This document shows positions 15,342 through 23,908 of a stretch of DNA of 45,574 bases, one piece after another. The stretch is from Paraeggerthella hongkongensis (GTDB lineage Bacteria; Actinomycetota; Coriobacteriia; Coriobacteriales; Eggerthellaceae). How positions within the stretch are numbered: the stretch's first letter is position 1; the number at the start of each line of letters is the position of its first letter. The notes below the pieces were generated by a model. The model searched no databases. It was given only the letters and a program-made list of their open reading frames with translations, and had not been told where the DNA came from. Position numbers and translations under genes: made by a program. The stretch is taken from positions 1-45,574 of the forward strand of contig NZ_QICD01000018.1 in assembly GCF_003726035.1 (NCBI RefSeq). The letters are read 5' to 3'.

Positions 15342-16244
15342 ATGCCTGATATCGATCTTCGCTTCCACCGGGATATGCTGGTTTTGTCCGCTCCGGTTGC
15401 TGCCGTGCTGCAGCGACAGGGCTTCGACATCGACCGAGATCTGGAGTACGCCACGCTGGTGGAGCCCGAGGCTGTTCGCGACGCGCTGCGGCTCAACAAG
15501 GTTGCCGGCGCTCAGTGCCTGGTGACTAGTACAGCGGGCATCACGGCGGCTCGTCTGGCGCACCATGGCCTGGAGGAGCGCGCGCAAGAGGTCGTGAAGG
15601 CGGGGCTGGATATCGCCTGTCAGCTGAAGCCCCAGCACGTGCTGGTAGAGGTGGGCCCGTGCGGGCTGCCGCTTGATCCTTCCAGTAAAACGTCGTTGAA
15701 CGAGAATCGCGGTCAGTACGCCGACGCTGCGCGCGCATGCGCAGGGGCGTCGTTCGACGCGTTCTTCTTGAACGGTTTCGCGAACCCGTCGGATCTCAAG
15801 TGTGCGCTCATGGGCGTTCGTCAGGTGAGCGATGCGTTGGTGTTCGCTTCGGTCGACGTGGACGCTGGCGGCGTGCTTTCCGACGGCCGCCATACGTTCG
15901 CAGAGGCGTTGGAGGTCATGGTGGACTTCGAGGCGTCGGTTGCGGGCTTTGCGACGCGCGCTCCCCTTGAGGCCGCAACCAATTTGGCCCGGCAGGCATG
16001 CGCGGCCGGCTCCCTGCCGGTCTTGGCTCAGTTGATCGTGGGGGCGCACGACCCGAAGCAGGGCGGCGTCACGGAGTCCAATCCTTATTTCTGCCCGGAT
16101 GTCCTGGTGGCGGCCGGTGCGCAGCTGCGCGGTGCGGGCGTTCAGTTCCTGCGCGCTTGCGGCGCCGCCACGCCGGCGTACACGGGCGCCCTTGTTGCCG
16201 CAAGCGAGGGGTTCGATGTCGTTCGTTCGGACGTGGAGGCGTAG
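15342..16244 (+). CDS. Homocysteine S-methyltransferase-fold protein
   Basis: A 300-residue protein resembling the homocysteine-binding barrel of MetH, MmuM and BHMT. TSTAGITAARLAHHGLEERA parallels the TNTFxA...YGLE segment. VLVEVGPCG parallels the GSIGPTG segment. DAFFLNGFANPSDLKCALMGVRQ and ESNPYFCPDVL also fit. The family binds Zn with three cysteines (one in GxNC, two in GGCCGTTP). Here the first region reads GFATRA without Cys and the last reads RACGAATP with one. A normal Zn-dependent methyltransferase is therefore doubtful; it may be a corrinoid-linked or non-catalytic relative. The ATG at 15342 follows AAAGGAA. A small protein starts three bases after its stop. Confidence 0.65.
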   Translation: MPDIDLRFHRDMLVLSAPVAAVLQRQGFDIDRDLEYATLVEPEAVRDALRLNKVAGAQCLVTSTAGITAARLAHHGLEERAQEVVKAGLDIACQLKPQHVLVEVGPCGLPLDPSSKTSLNENRGQYADAARACAGASFDAFFLNGFANPSDLKCALMGVRQVSDALVFASVDVDAGGVLSDGRHTFAEALEVMVDFEASVAGFATRAPLEAATNLARQACAAGSLPVLAQLIVGAHDPKQGGVTESNPYFCPDVLVAAGAQLRGAGVQFLRACGAATPAYTGALVAASEGFDVVRSDVEA

Positions 16245-16247
16245 TTC

Positions 16248-16520
16248 ATGGCTGGCTCTTTTCGGACGAATACGGTGCGCAGCCCTCACTACGGTGCATT
16301 GCAGAGCGTGGTCGATTCTTTGTTCGCGGATCGAGACGTAAAGTCCGTGCGGCGACTCGATGTGGTTGTCGCGGCGGAATCGGCGGATCTTCCCGAAGAT
16401 CTGGCCGAGATCATCGCGCTGCTGCCTCCGGGCACGTACACTCGCCAGCGTTTGTGCGATCAGCTGAACTCGGCTATCGGCGGACACGCGTGGGGGCAGG
16501 TGTACGGGACCGTCGAATAG
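16248..16520 (+). CDS. Conserved-looking small protein, unknown function
   Basis: A 90-residue soluble protein starting three bases after the methyltransferase-fold gene, so probably coupled to it. It has a mixed N-terminal half (RRLDVVVAAESADLPEDLAEIIALLPPG), then TYTRQRLCDQLNSAIGGHAWGQVYG. No signal peptide or membrane segment is visible. The codon use and composition fit the neighbours, so I regard it as real. I do not recognise a family. The tight pairing suggests a partner or accessory subunit of the upstream protein. Confidence 0.7.
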   Translation: MAGSFRTNTVRSPHYGALQSVVDSLFADRDVKSVRRLDVVVAAESADLPEDLAEIIALLPPGTYTRQRLCDQLNSAIGGHAWGQVYGTVE

Positions 16521-16563
16521 CGGCGACCGAGCCTGTTTGCTGCGTGTAATAACTGTGTACGCC

Positions 16564-16633
16564 TTGCACGGGCGTAGGCGGGCCGGTACTATATCTGAAC
16601 GTTTGAAACGCATTCACCCACTATATATTGTGG
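16564..16633 (+). promoter_or_regulatory. nrdD promoter with paired NrdR boxes
   Basis: TTGCAC (16564-16569), a 17-base spacer and TACTAT (16587-16592) form a good promoter. A near-perfect NrdR box CTATATATTGTG is centred in 16618-16633. A weaker box CTATATCTG in 16586-16601 overlaps the -10. The boxes are 32 bases apart, about three helical turns, the usual spacing for the NrdR repressor of ribonucleotide reductase genes. Confidence 0.78.
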
Positions 16634-16754
16634 AAAATCTTGGGTAGATCCTGTGGAAAGATTGCGCATAAACCAAGCGAAACCACAGATCGCGCCCTTA
16701 AAAGCACGCATTTGGAAGCGATTGAATAAGACTGGCGAAGAGAGGATCAGGCGC

Positions 16755-19100
16755 ATGGTCACGACCATAGTAAAGCGCGACGGCCGTACGGCGGAGTTTA
16801 AGGCGGACAAGATCGCCGAGGCGGTGGAGCGGGCGTTCCAGGCATGCGGCGCCATGCAGGACCGTTCGGTTGCCGACGGCATCGCTCAGGCTGTCGTGGA
16901 CAAGCTCGAGGCCGGCGCCATCGAGGGCATTCCCACGGTGGAGGGCGTGCAGGACCTGGTGGAAGAGACTCTTATCGAAGACGGCTTCGTGCAGACCGCC
17001 AAGTCCTACATCCTCTACCGCGCCGAGCGCAACCGCGCTCGCGACGTGAACAGCCGCCTCATCCAAACGCTCAAGGACATCACGTTTTCCAAGGCGTCCG
17101 ATTCCGACATGAAGCGGGAGAACGCCAACATCGACGCCGACACGGCCATGGGCACCATGCTCAAGTACGGCTCCGAGTCCGCCAAGCAGTTCTACGAGAT
17201 GTGCGTCATCGATCCGAAGTTCGCCCGCGCCCATCGTGACGGCGACATCCATATCCATGACATGGATTTCTACACGTTGACCACCACGTGTTGCCAGATC
17301 GAGCTGAAGAAGCTGTTCAAAGGCGGCTTTTCCACGGGCCATGGCGTGTTGCGCGAGCCCAACGACATCACCAGCTACGCGGCGCTTGCCTGCATCGCCA
17401 TCCAGTCGAACCAGAACGACCAGCATGGCGGCCAGGCCATCTGCGACTTCGATTACGGCCTGGCCGAAGGCGTGCGCAAGACGTATCGTCGCCTGTACAA
17501 GAAGCATTTGGCGGAAGCGGTCGATCTGCTGATGAACGCAGAGGACGCCCGCGCGTTCGCGCAGGACACGCTTGACGCGGTGGAGGCTCAGACGGGCACG
17601 ATCGCCAGCCTGCACAGGGACGAGCAGTTCGAGGCCGCCGTGCGCGTCGCGCTTGTAGAGGCGGGTGCCGACGATGCTACGGCCGATCGCGCGCTTGCGT
17701 ATGCCGTGAAGAACGCCACGGCCGACACCGATCGCACGACGTTCCAGGCTATGGAAGCGCTTGTGCACAACCTGAACACCATGCATAGCCGCGCCGGCGC
17801 GCAGACGCCGTTCAGCTCGGTCAACTACGGCATGGACACCTCTCCCGAAGGCCGCATGGTGGTCAAGAACATGCTGTTGGCAACCGAGGGCGGCCTGGGA
17901 TCGGGCGAGACCCCCATCTTCCCCGTGCAGATCTTCCGCGTGAAGGAGGGCGTCAACTACAATCCCGAAGATCCGAACTACGACCTGTTCAAGCTGGCCA
18001 TGCACTGCTCCGCGAAGCGCCTGTTCCCCAACTTCAGCTTCCTGGATGCGCCGTTCAACATCCAGTACTACAAGGGCACGCCGGAAACGGAAGTGGCGTA
18101 CATGGGCTGCCGCACGCGCGTCATGGGCAACGTGTTCGATCCCGATCGCGAGGTGACGCCCGGTCGCGGCAACCTCAGCTTCACGTCCATCAACCTGCCG
18201 CGCTTGGCCATTCGCGCCAAGGGCGATCTGGACCTGTTCTTCGATCTGCTCGACGCGAAGCTGGCGCTGGTGGTGGGGCAGTTGGACGAGCGTTTCGAGA
18301 TCCAGGCGCGCAAGCGCGTGTACAATGCGCCGTTCTTGATGGGCCAGGGCGTGTGGATCGACTCCGAGAAGCTTGCGCCCGACGACGAGCAGCGCGAAGT
18401 CCTCAAGCACGGCACGCTGTCGCTGGGCTTCATCGGCCTGGCTGAAGCGCTGGTGGCCCTGACCGGCCAGCATCACGGCCAGTCGAAGTCGTCGCAGAAC
18501 CTGGGCCTGGAGATCATCGGGCACATGCGCGGATACCTGGACAGGCTGTCGCAGGAGCGCGGGATGAACTACGGCTTGATCGCCACGCCTGCCGAGGGCT
18601 TGTCGGGTCGGTTCGTGCGCATGGACCGCGCGCGCTACGGCTCCATCGAGGGCGTGACCGATCGCGACTACTACACGAACGGATTCCACGTGCCGGTGTA
18701 CTATCCCATCAGCGCGTTCGACAAGATCGAGATCGAGGCGCCCTACCATGCGCTCACGAACGCGGGCCACATCTCCTATGTGGAGCTTGACGGCGACCCG
18801 TCCGACAACCTGGAGGCCTTCGAGGCGGTCATCCGTCATATGAAGGACAGCGGTATCGGCTACGGCTCCGTGAACCATCCGGTCGACCGCGATCCGGTGT
18901 GCGGCTACAACGGCATCATCGGCGACGTGTGCCCCAAGTGCGGCCGCACGGAGGCCGAGCACGGCACGTCGTTCGAGCGCATCCGCCGCATCACGGGCTA
19001 CCTGGTGGGCACGCTCGATCGCTTCAACGACGCCAAGCGCGCCGAGGAAACCGACCGCGTGAAGCACTTCATTGCGTCGGCTGATCAGCCGACGCAATAG
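16755..19100 (+). CDS. nrdD: Anaerobic ribonucleoside-triphosphate reductase (class III)
   Basis: Glycyl-radical enzyme that makes deoxyribonucleotides without oxygen. I choose the ATG at 16755 because the product then begins with the ATP-cone (VTTIVKRDGRTAEF, residues 1-90); 781 residues is normal. The glycyl radical site is G748 in RRITGYLVG. A Zn site near 716-729 shows C716, C726 and C729 in CGYNG...CPKCG. The first of the usual four cysteines appears to be Asp713. The 3' end is unusual: codons for the last residues and the stop lie inside a perfect 28-base palindrome (19071-19098). nrdG follows after 175 bases. Paired NrdR boxes upstream indicate repression when dNTP pools are high. Confidence 0.95.
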   Translation: MVTTIVKRDGRTAEFKADKIAEAVERAFQACGAMQDRSVADGIAQAVVDKLEAGAIEGIPTVEGVQDLVEETLIEDGFVQTAKSYILYRAERNRARDVNSRLIQTLKDITFSKASDSDMKRENANIDADTAMGTMLKYGSESAKQFYEMCVIDPKFARAHRDGDIHIHDMDFYTLTTTCCQIELKKLFKGGFSTGHGVLREPNDITSYAALACIAIQSNQNDQHGGQAICDFDYGLAEGVRKTYRRLYKKHLAEAVDLLMNAEDARAFAQDTLDAVEAQTGTIASLHRDEQFEAAVRVALVEAGADDATADRALAYAVKNATADTDRTTFQAMEALVHNLNTMHSRAGAQTPFSSVNYGMDTSPEGRMVVKNMLLATEGGLGSGETPIFPVQIFRVKEGVNYNPEDPNYDLFKLAMHCSAKRLFPNFSFLDAPFNIQYYKGTPETEVAYMGCRTRVMGNVFDPDREVTPGRGNLSFTSINLPRLAIRAKGDLDLFFDLLDAKLALVVGQLDERFEIQARKRVYNAPFLMGQGVWIDSEKLAPDDEQREVLKHGTLSLGFIGLAEALVALTGQHHGQSKSSQNLGLEIIGHMRGYLDRLSQERGMNYGLIATPAEGLSGRFVRMDRARYGSIEGVTDRDYYTNGFHVPVYYPISAFDKIEIEAPYHALTNAGHISYVELDGDPSDNLEAFEAVIRHMKDSGIGYGSVNHPVDRDPVCGYNGIIGDVCPKCGRTEAEHGTSFERIRRITGYLVGTLDRFNDAKRAEETDRVKHFIASADQPTQ

Positions 19101-19210
19101 CCGACGCTGCGGAGCGCTCTCGCACCCCATCTTCAGGCGATCCCGGAAGCTCGCGTACGCAGTACGCTTCGCTTCCGCGATCTCCCGAATCTGGGGCACG
19201 AGAGCGCTCC
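19071..19210. repeat. Palindrome plus imperfect inverted repeat between nrdD and nrdG
   Basis: 19071-19098 is a perfect 28-base palindrome overlapping the nrdD stop. Next, 19111-19210 forms a long imperfect hairpin whose outer arms are GGAGCGCTCTCG and CGAGAGCGCTCC, with further pairing inside (CCCCA/TGGGG, GGAAGC/GCTTCC). No U-tract follows. The structure may partly uncouple nrdG expression or protect nrdD mRNA, or it may be an inserted REP/MITE-like element. Confidence 0.6.
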
Positions 19211-19275
19211 TCGCTGACGTACTACGCCCACCTGCGAGATCAGTATGCGCCCTTCGGGCGCATGCGAGGTTGCCC

Positions 19276-19821
19276 ATGACTACGCCTGCCACCATTCGTC
19301 TGTACGGTACGGCCCCGGACTCCATCGTCGATGGCCCGGGGCTGCGCTTCGCCGTGTTCGTGCAAGGATGCACGCATGCTTGTCCGGGTTGCCACAACCC
19401 CGACAGCCAGCCGTGCGCGGGCGGCGAGGTTCGCCGCATCGACGAGCTGGTGGCGCAGATCGTCGCCAACAAGCTGGCGCGCGGCGTGACCATTTCGGGC
19501 GGCGAGCCGTTCGAGCAGGCGGCGGCATGCGCCGAGTTGGCTCGTCAGCTGCGGCGGCGGGGCCTCAGCGTGTGGACGTATTCCGGCTATCGCTACGAGC
19601 AGCTTGCCACCGGCGTGCCGGACCCTGCCGCGCTTGACCTGCTCGCACAAACCGACGTGCTGGTGGACGGTCCGTTCGTGCAGGCGCTTCACTCTTTCGA
19701 TCTGCCGTGGCGCGGCTCTTCCAACCAACGGTTGATTGACGTTCCCGCAACAAGGAGCCAGGGACGTATCGTTTTGTGGGAAACTCAAGAAGACGTGTTT
19801 CAAAAGCCTCCGTCATGGTGA
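19276..19821 (+). CDS. nrdG: Anaerobic ribonucleotide reductase-activating protein
   Basis: Radical SAM activase that generates the glycyl radical on NrdD. The ATG at 19276 gives 181 residues starting MTTPATIRLYG. The [4Fe-4S] motif is C32-X3-C36-X2-C39, followed by SAM-binding TISGGEPFEQ. A frame extending upstream to 19072 runs through the repeat region and lacks family features. Length fits NrdG (150-230). The pairing with nrdD is the standard arrangement, but a structured gap of 175 bases separates them. Confidence 0.93.
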   Translation: MTTPATIRLYGTAPDSIVDGPGLRFAVFVQGCTHACPGCHNPDSQPCAGGEVRRIDELVAQIVANKLARGVTISGGEPFEQAAACAELARQLRRRGLSVWTYSGYRYEQLATGVPDPAALDLLAQTDVLVDGPFVQALHSFDLPWRGSSNQRLIDVPATRSQGRIVLWETQEDVFQKPPSW

Positions 19822-19871
19822 GGCGTTCGCCTTTCAGGGCGATGAGGATTGCAAGAGGGTAGGACGGCGGC

Positions 19872-20729
19872 ATGGGACAACTCGAACAAGCCATCGAAGG
19901 CTTCGTGCGAAGCGATTGGGTTATCACGGCGATAACGGTTGTGGTGATTCTTTCCTTGACGGCGGTGTGCGCGCGGTTGGTGATGCGGTTCATGCGCAAG
20001 CTGCTGCATTTCAACGAAGAGAAGAACCTTCCTTCAAGCTCCATTTTCGTCAACATCGCACGTGCTTCAGTGTGGGTCTTGGGCATCTGCATCATGCTGT
20101 CCACCTGCTTCAACGTAGACGTGAGCGCCGCTATAACGGCCATGGGCATTGGCGGTATCGCCATTTCGCTTGGCTTTCAGGATACGATATCCAACCTGAT
20201 CGGCGGCTTGCAGGTAAGCCTCATGCGCATCGTCAAGCCGGGCGACAACATCGAAGTGGGCTCGTCTTCGGGCGTGGTCAAGGATGTGACGTGGCGTCAT
20301 ACGACCATCAGGAACAGCGCTGGCGCAGAGGTCATCGTTCCCAACTCCATCATCAACAAGACGGCGCTCGTCCATCTTCCTCCCACCAATCAGGTATCGA
20401 TTCCCGTTGTCGTGGCAACCGACGGGTCGCGTCTTGACGATTTGGCGGAGGCTATCGAACGGGTTGCCGCCGAGGCCGCATCCGAAGTGGCGAAGCTGAC
20501 GAAGCAGCCAGCCCTTTCCTTTTCGGCTGTCGAAGATGCGGGCTTCAAGGGGTCCCTTGTGTTTCGCGTGGCGGATAGCCGCACGGGTGCCCGGGCAGGC
20601 GATGCCGTGTTGCGTGCCATTGCTCCATTGACCAGGGAGGACGGTATCAACCTGATCGACGGTGTTTTGGCGGGGAAGCAGCAAGCAGCCCAGGATTCCG
20701 CAAACGAGGGAGGGAGGACGAATGGCTGA
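19872..20729 (+). CDS. Small-conductance mechanosensitive channel (MscS family)
   Basis: Channel that releases osmolytes on hypo-osmotic shock. Of 285 residues, three hydrophobic segments are seen: about 17-40, 62-82, and the pore helix near 85-115 with the glycine/alanine pattern AAITAMGIGGIAISLGFQDTISNLIGG typical of MscS TM3. The beta domain includes VKPGDNIEVGSSSGVVKDV and IIVPNSIINKTALVH-like sequence. Length matches MscS (about 286 in E. coli). Its stop lies inside the start of the next gene (8-base overlap), so translation is coupled. Confidence 0.92.
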   Translation: MGQLEQAIEGFVRSDWVITAITVVVILSLTAVCARLVMRFMRKLLHFNEEKNLPSSSIFVNIARASVWVLGICIMLSTCFNVDVSAAITAMGIGGIAISLGFQDTISNLIGGLQVSLMRIVKPGDNIEVGSSSGVVKDVTWRHTTIRNSAGAEVIVPNSIINKTALVHLPPTNQVSIPVVVATDGSRLDDLAEAIERVAAEAASEVAKLTKQPALSFSAVEDAGFKGSLVFRVADSRTGARAGDAVLRAIAPLTREDGINLIDGVLAGKQQAAQDSANEGGRTNG

Positions 20730-21804
20730 AACGCGATTGACCGAAGGCCCTTTGCATAACGACGATGGTTCTCTGGCCCAATGCGGTTGGGCTACCACGC
20801 TCGTTCGTTCCTACGACCGCGCACGTGTGAAGGCACCGGCTTTGCGCATCAAAGAATGGGACTACTACCTGGTGAACGACGACGAGTACGCCGTGGCGCT
20901 CACCTTGGGCGATTTGGGGTACGGCGGGCTTATCTCGGCGTCCGTCATGGACTTTGCCGAGGGCGTTTCGCATACGGCCAGCACCATGGTTCCCTTGATC
21001 CTGGGTCGGTTTCGGCTGCCGTCCTCGTCGTCTTCCGGCGTGTCGCGGTTCCAGAACGGGCGCGTGTCGTTCGACTTCGAGGTGAAGGGCGGGTGCCGTC
21101 GCATAAAGGCCCAGTTCGCTCGATTCGACGGGCGCGACGACCTGACGTTTGAGGCGGTGCTTGACGAAGAGCCGCGCGACACGATGGTGATTGCCACGCC
21201 GTGGGCCGAAGACCCGCTCGCGTTCTACTACAACCAGAAGATCGTTGCCATGCGAGCGCAAGGCAGCTTCAAGAAGGGCCTGCTCGTACATGGCTTTTCT
21301 CCGGAGCGTTCGTTCGGCTTGCTCGATTGGGGCCGTGGTGTATGGACGCGCGACAACACGTGGTACTGGGCCGTCGCGCAAGGTTGGCAGGATGGGCGCG
21401 GAGGGGCGCAGCCCGGTGCTCATCGGTTCGGACTCAACTTGGGGTACGGTTTCGGCGACACGTCCGCTGCGTCCGAGAACATGGTGTTCGTGGACGGCGT
21501 TGCTCACAAGCTGCATCGCGTTGACTTCGGCATTCCCGAGAAAGCGGGGGCTGCGGTTGCGAAGAAGACCGAGGATCGTTACCAGCTTGACCAGCCTTGG
21601 CATGTGACCGACGACGAGGGTCGTTTGGATATGGTGTTCACGCCGATGCTCGATCGCGTCGACTGGATGGACTTCAAGGTGATCCGCACCGATCAGCACC
21701 AGGTGTTCGGGCGTTTCGACGGTACGGCGGCGCTCGACGACGGCACCGTGTTCGAAGTGGCGAACCTGTTAGGTTCCGCCGAGGTCATCCACAACGTGTA
21801 TTAA
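20722..21804 (+). CDS. DUF2804 family protein
   Basis: A 360-residue protein of unknown function. The ATG at 20722 follows GGGAGGGAGGA and overlaps the mscS end by eight bases. The sequence has the usual DUF2804 traits: an opening LTEGPLHNDDGSLAQCGWA, the RIKEWDYYLV motif, WAEDPLAFYYNQKI, LLDWGRGVWTRDNTWYWA, and HRVDFGIPEK near the middle. No signal peptide or membrane segment is obvious. Many aromatic residues and a beta-rich pattern suggest a lipocalin/carotenoid-desaturase-like barrel as in CrtC relatives (family knowledge, not shown here). Coupling with mscS hints at an envelope role. Confidence 0.85.
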   Translation: MAETRLTEGPLHNDDGSLAQCGWATTLVRSYDRARVKAPALRIKEWDYYLVNDDEYAVALTLGDLGYGGLISASVMDFAEGVSHTASTMVPLILGRFRLPSSSSSGVSRFQNGRVSFDFEVKGGCRRIKAQFARFDGRDDLTFEAVLDEEPRDTMVIATPWAEDPLAFYYNQKIVAMRAQGSFKKGLLVHGFSPERSFGLLDWGRGVWTRDNTWYWAVAQGWQDGRGGAQPGAHRFGLNLGYGFGDTSAASENMVFVDGVAHKLHRVDFGIPEKAGAAVAKKTEDRYQLDQPWHVTDDEGRLDMVFTPMLDRVDWMDFKVIRTDQHQVFGRFDGTAALDDGTVFEVANLLGSAEVIHNVY

Positions 21805-21855
21805 AGCATGGCGAAGGGCCGGCCGGATCTTCCAATGGCGAAGGCCTTCCATCAT

Positions 21856-21886
21856 GCGCCCGATCACGCCAAGGCTGACCGGGCGC
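21856..21886. terminator. Hairpin between convergent DUF2804 and pilT genes
   Basis: GCGCCCG (21856-21862) pairs with CGGGCGC (21880-21886) in the 90-base gap between two converging genes. It may stop transcription from both sides. No clear U-tract is present. Confidence 0.4.
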
Positions 21887-21894
21887 GGATGCTA

Positions 21895-22968
21895 CTACAG
21901 CCCGGATGCTTCCAAGCGCTTCTTCAATGCTTCCTGGTGGATGCTGTACTGCAAGGCCATGTCCTTTGTCACACGACCTTCTTTTACCAGGTCGAACAAG
22001 CTTTGATCCATGGTTCGCATGCCTTCCGCGCCGCTGGCGGCTATCACGCTGTCGATCTGGTGCGTTTTCTCTTCGCGGATGAGGTTGCGAATGGCGGTGT
22101 TCGCGAACATGATCTCGAACGCGGGCACCGCGCCGCCGTCGATTGCGGGAACCAGCTGCTGGCTGACGATAGCTTGCAGCACCATGGACAGCTGGATGCG
22201 GATCTGGCGCTGCTGCGAAGCGGGGAAGGCGTCGATGATGCGATCGACTGTGCTGGCTGCGCCCGTGGTGTGCAGCGTCGACAGTAAAAGCTGCGCCATT
22301 TCGGCAGCGGTCACGGCGGTGCCGATCGTGTCGTGGTCGCGCATCTCGCCAAGCAGGATCACGTCGGGCGCCTCGCGCATAGCCGACCTCAGCGCTTCGG
22401 AATAGCTGGCCACGTCGGTGGGCACCTCGCGCTGCGTCACGATGCAGCTGCCGTGCTTGTGCACGTATTCGATGGGGTCTTCCATGGTGATGATATGGCC
22501 GCTGCGCTCGTGGTTCAGGCGATCGACGATGCAGGCCAACGTGGTCGACTTGCCTACGCCGGCAGGGCCGGTGACCAGCACCAGTCCCTTTTGCAGTTGC
22601 GAGAGGCGCAGGACTTCCTCCGGTATTCCCATCGCTGCGGGGTCGGGCAGTCCGAAGGGAATGACGCGGATCACGGCGCCGAGCGATCCGCGCTGACGGA
22701 AGATGTTCGCGCGGAAACGCCCGATTCCGGAAATGGCGAACGAGAAATCCTCGTCGTGATTGCCGTTGTCGAGGAAGCGATCCATGCTGCGCCCGGATAC
22801 TTCGTAGATCGCGCGCACGAACGCTTCGGTGTCGGCGGGCTTGAACGGGGGCGTGTCCAGCCGAACTTGCTGACCGCTCGCTTCGTAGGCCAGGGGAAGC
22901 CCTGCTATGATGAAGACGTCGGACGCCTTCGCGTCAACCATCTCCTGCAAAAGCTGTTCCAGTTTCAT
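21895..22968 (-). CDS. pilT: PilT-like retraction ATPase
   Basis: Hexameric ATPase that in type IV pili powers pilus retraction. The ATG at 22968 has AGGAG upstream and gives 357 residues, the normal PilT size. Motifs are Walker A GPAGVGKS (134-141), TMEDPIEYVH with QREV (Asp box), Walker B DVILLGEMRD, the His box LSTLHTTGAASTVDRIID, and a C-terminal GMRTMDQSLFDL. The absence of a long N1 domain argues against PilB/GspE. It is the last gene of a six-gene leftward run. No PilB assembly ATPase, prepilin peptidase or secretin is in the window. Confidence 0.9.
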   Translation of the reverse strand: MKLEQLLQEMVDAKASDVFIIAGLPLAYEASGQQVRLDTPPFKPADTEAFVRAIYEVSGRSMDRFLDNGNHDEDFSFAISGIGRFRANIFRQRGSLGAVIRVIPFGLPDPAAMGIPEEVLRLSQLQKGLVLVTGPAGVGKSTTLACIVDRLNHERSGHIITMEDPIEYVHKHGSCIVTQREVPTDVASYSEALRSAMREAPDVILLGEMRDHDTIGTAVTAAEMAQLLLSTLHTTGAASTVDRIIDAFPASQQRQIRIQLSMVLQAIVSQQLVPAIDGGAVPAFEIMFANTAIRNLIREEKTHQIDSVIAASGAEGMRTMDQSLFDLVKEGRVTKDMALQYSIHQEALKKRLEASGL

Positions 22969-22976
22969 GGTGTCTC

Positions 22977-23441
22977 CTATCGTGTTTGAGCGGCGCCCGA
23001 CCAGAGCGTTTCGCCCGAGCTCGCGTTCGTCCACTGCGTCGTTGCTTTCCATGCCGTTATCTCGTACGTTGCGTCGGCGCGCACGGTTAGTTCGACGTCC
23101 AGCGCGCGACCGCTTTCGGTGCTGAACTTCGCCGAAACGGTCGCTCCTTCGCGCTTGGCGTTGCTCGGCAGCATGCCGTCCACCGCGGCGAGGGCGGCGT
23201 CGAGGTTGCCGCCGGTTTTCCGTACGCTTGCCAGCGTTTCATCGACGTTTGCGAGCAGGTTCTGTGCCGCGCTTTCGTTGGCGTAGGTGTCTGCGGCGAA
23301 CGCTGCCTGCTTCTCCGCTGCCGCGTACGTTGCCTGGGCCGTGCTGATGGACAAAACTCCCAGTACAGCCAAACACAAGACGGTCATCAGGGTAAACAGG
23401 CTGATGGGCCCGATGCGTACCGATCCTTTCGATCTGCTCAT
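22977..23441 (-). CDS. Small pilin-like or pilus-accessory membrane protein
   Basis: A 154-residue protein starting at the ATG at 23441, preceded by GAGGAGG. A TTG one codon earlier is possible. A single hydrophobic segment lies near residues 12-35 (ISLFTLMTVLCLAVLGVLSIS), followed by an Ala-rich helical stretch (YAAAEKQAAFAADTYANESAAQNLLANVDETL) and a beta-rich end, the shape of a minor pilin. No classical G|FxxxE site is seen. The start overlaps the previous stop by one base (TGATG). It precedes pilT by eight bases. Confidence 0.75.
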   Translation of the reverse strand: MSRSKGSVRIGPISLFTLMTVLCLAVLGVLSISTAQATYAAAEKQAAFAADTYANESAAQNLLANVDETLASVRKTGGNLDAALAAVDGMLPSNAKREGATVSAKFSTESGRALDVELTVRADATYEITAWKATTQWTNASSGETLWSGAAQTR

Positions 23442-23908
23442 CAAGCCTCCTCTGCACCGGTCGAGTAGCGGGACGTGTCCAACGTGTATACGGTTTCAGT
23501 GCCTTGCGTTACCGCGATATGGGCGGTGTACAGAGTTCCGCCGCCCTTGTCATGTTGCTCTACCGTGCGGTTAACCTGGTACGTTGGGCTTTCGTTTCCA
23601 GCATCCGGCGTACCGTCGACTTCCACCAGGCTGCCGTTTGCAATGGCGAACGATGCAGTCATGTTCCCGGATGCGGGGTCGGCTGCGAAGGCTTCGGCGT
23701 TGTTCGCGGCAATCGTGACGGCGTTCGAAAGGCGGTCGGCTTCCGTTCCGCGCTCGTGCGCGATTCCCGTAAGCTGAACCACCACGGCAAGCGCGGCCAT
23801 CAGAAATGCAAGAAGCACAAGCGATTCAACGATGAACGCGCCGCCGTGCCATGAACGGCGGTTCTCTTCGCGTGCGCGCCCGTGGCGTGGAATCTGCACG
23901 ACCATCAT
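23441..23908 (-). CDS. Type IV prepilin-like protein
   Basis: A 155-residue protein whose N-terminus contains HGG|AFIVESLVLLAFL. Cleavage after Gly23 would leave Glu at position +5 of the mature chain, the hallmark of class III-processed pilins. A hydrophobic helix of about 22 residues follows, then a variable globular part (SFAIANGSLVEVDGT, YTAHIAVTQG). Start at the ATG at 23908 with GAGGAGG upstream. It overlaps the previous gene by four bases (ATGA). Probably a minor pilin or pseudopilin. Confidence 0.78.
   Translation of the reverse strand: MMVVQIPRHGRAREENRRSWHGGAFIVESLVLLAFLMAALAVVVQLTGIAHERGTEADRLSNAVTIAANNAEAFAADPASGNMTASFAIANGSLVEVDGTPDAGNESPTYQVNRTVEQHDKGGGTLYTAHIAVTQGTETVYTLDTSRYSTGAEEA

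Noticed and set aside
14708-15499. Long N-terminal extension of the transporter frame (up to 641 residues)
   Set aside because: It runs through small RNA copies B and C, lacks transporter features, and the ATG at 14707 begins the recognisable membrane protein.
16698-19493. 931-residue open frame antisense to nrdD and nrdG
   Set aside because: It is a shadow of two recognised genes in GC-rich DNA, rich in Arg/His/Val with no family motifs.
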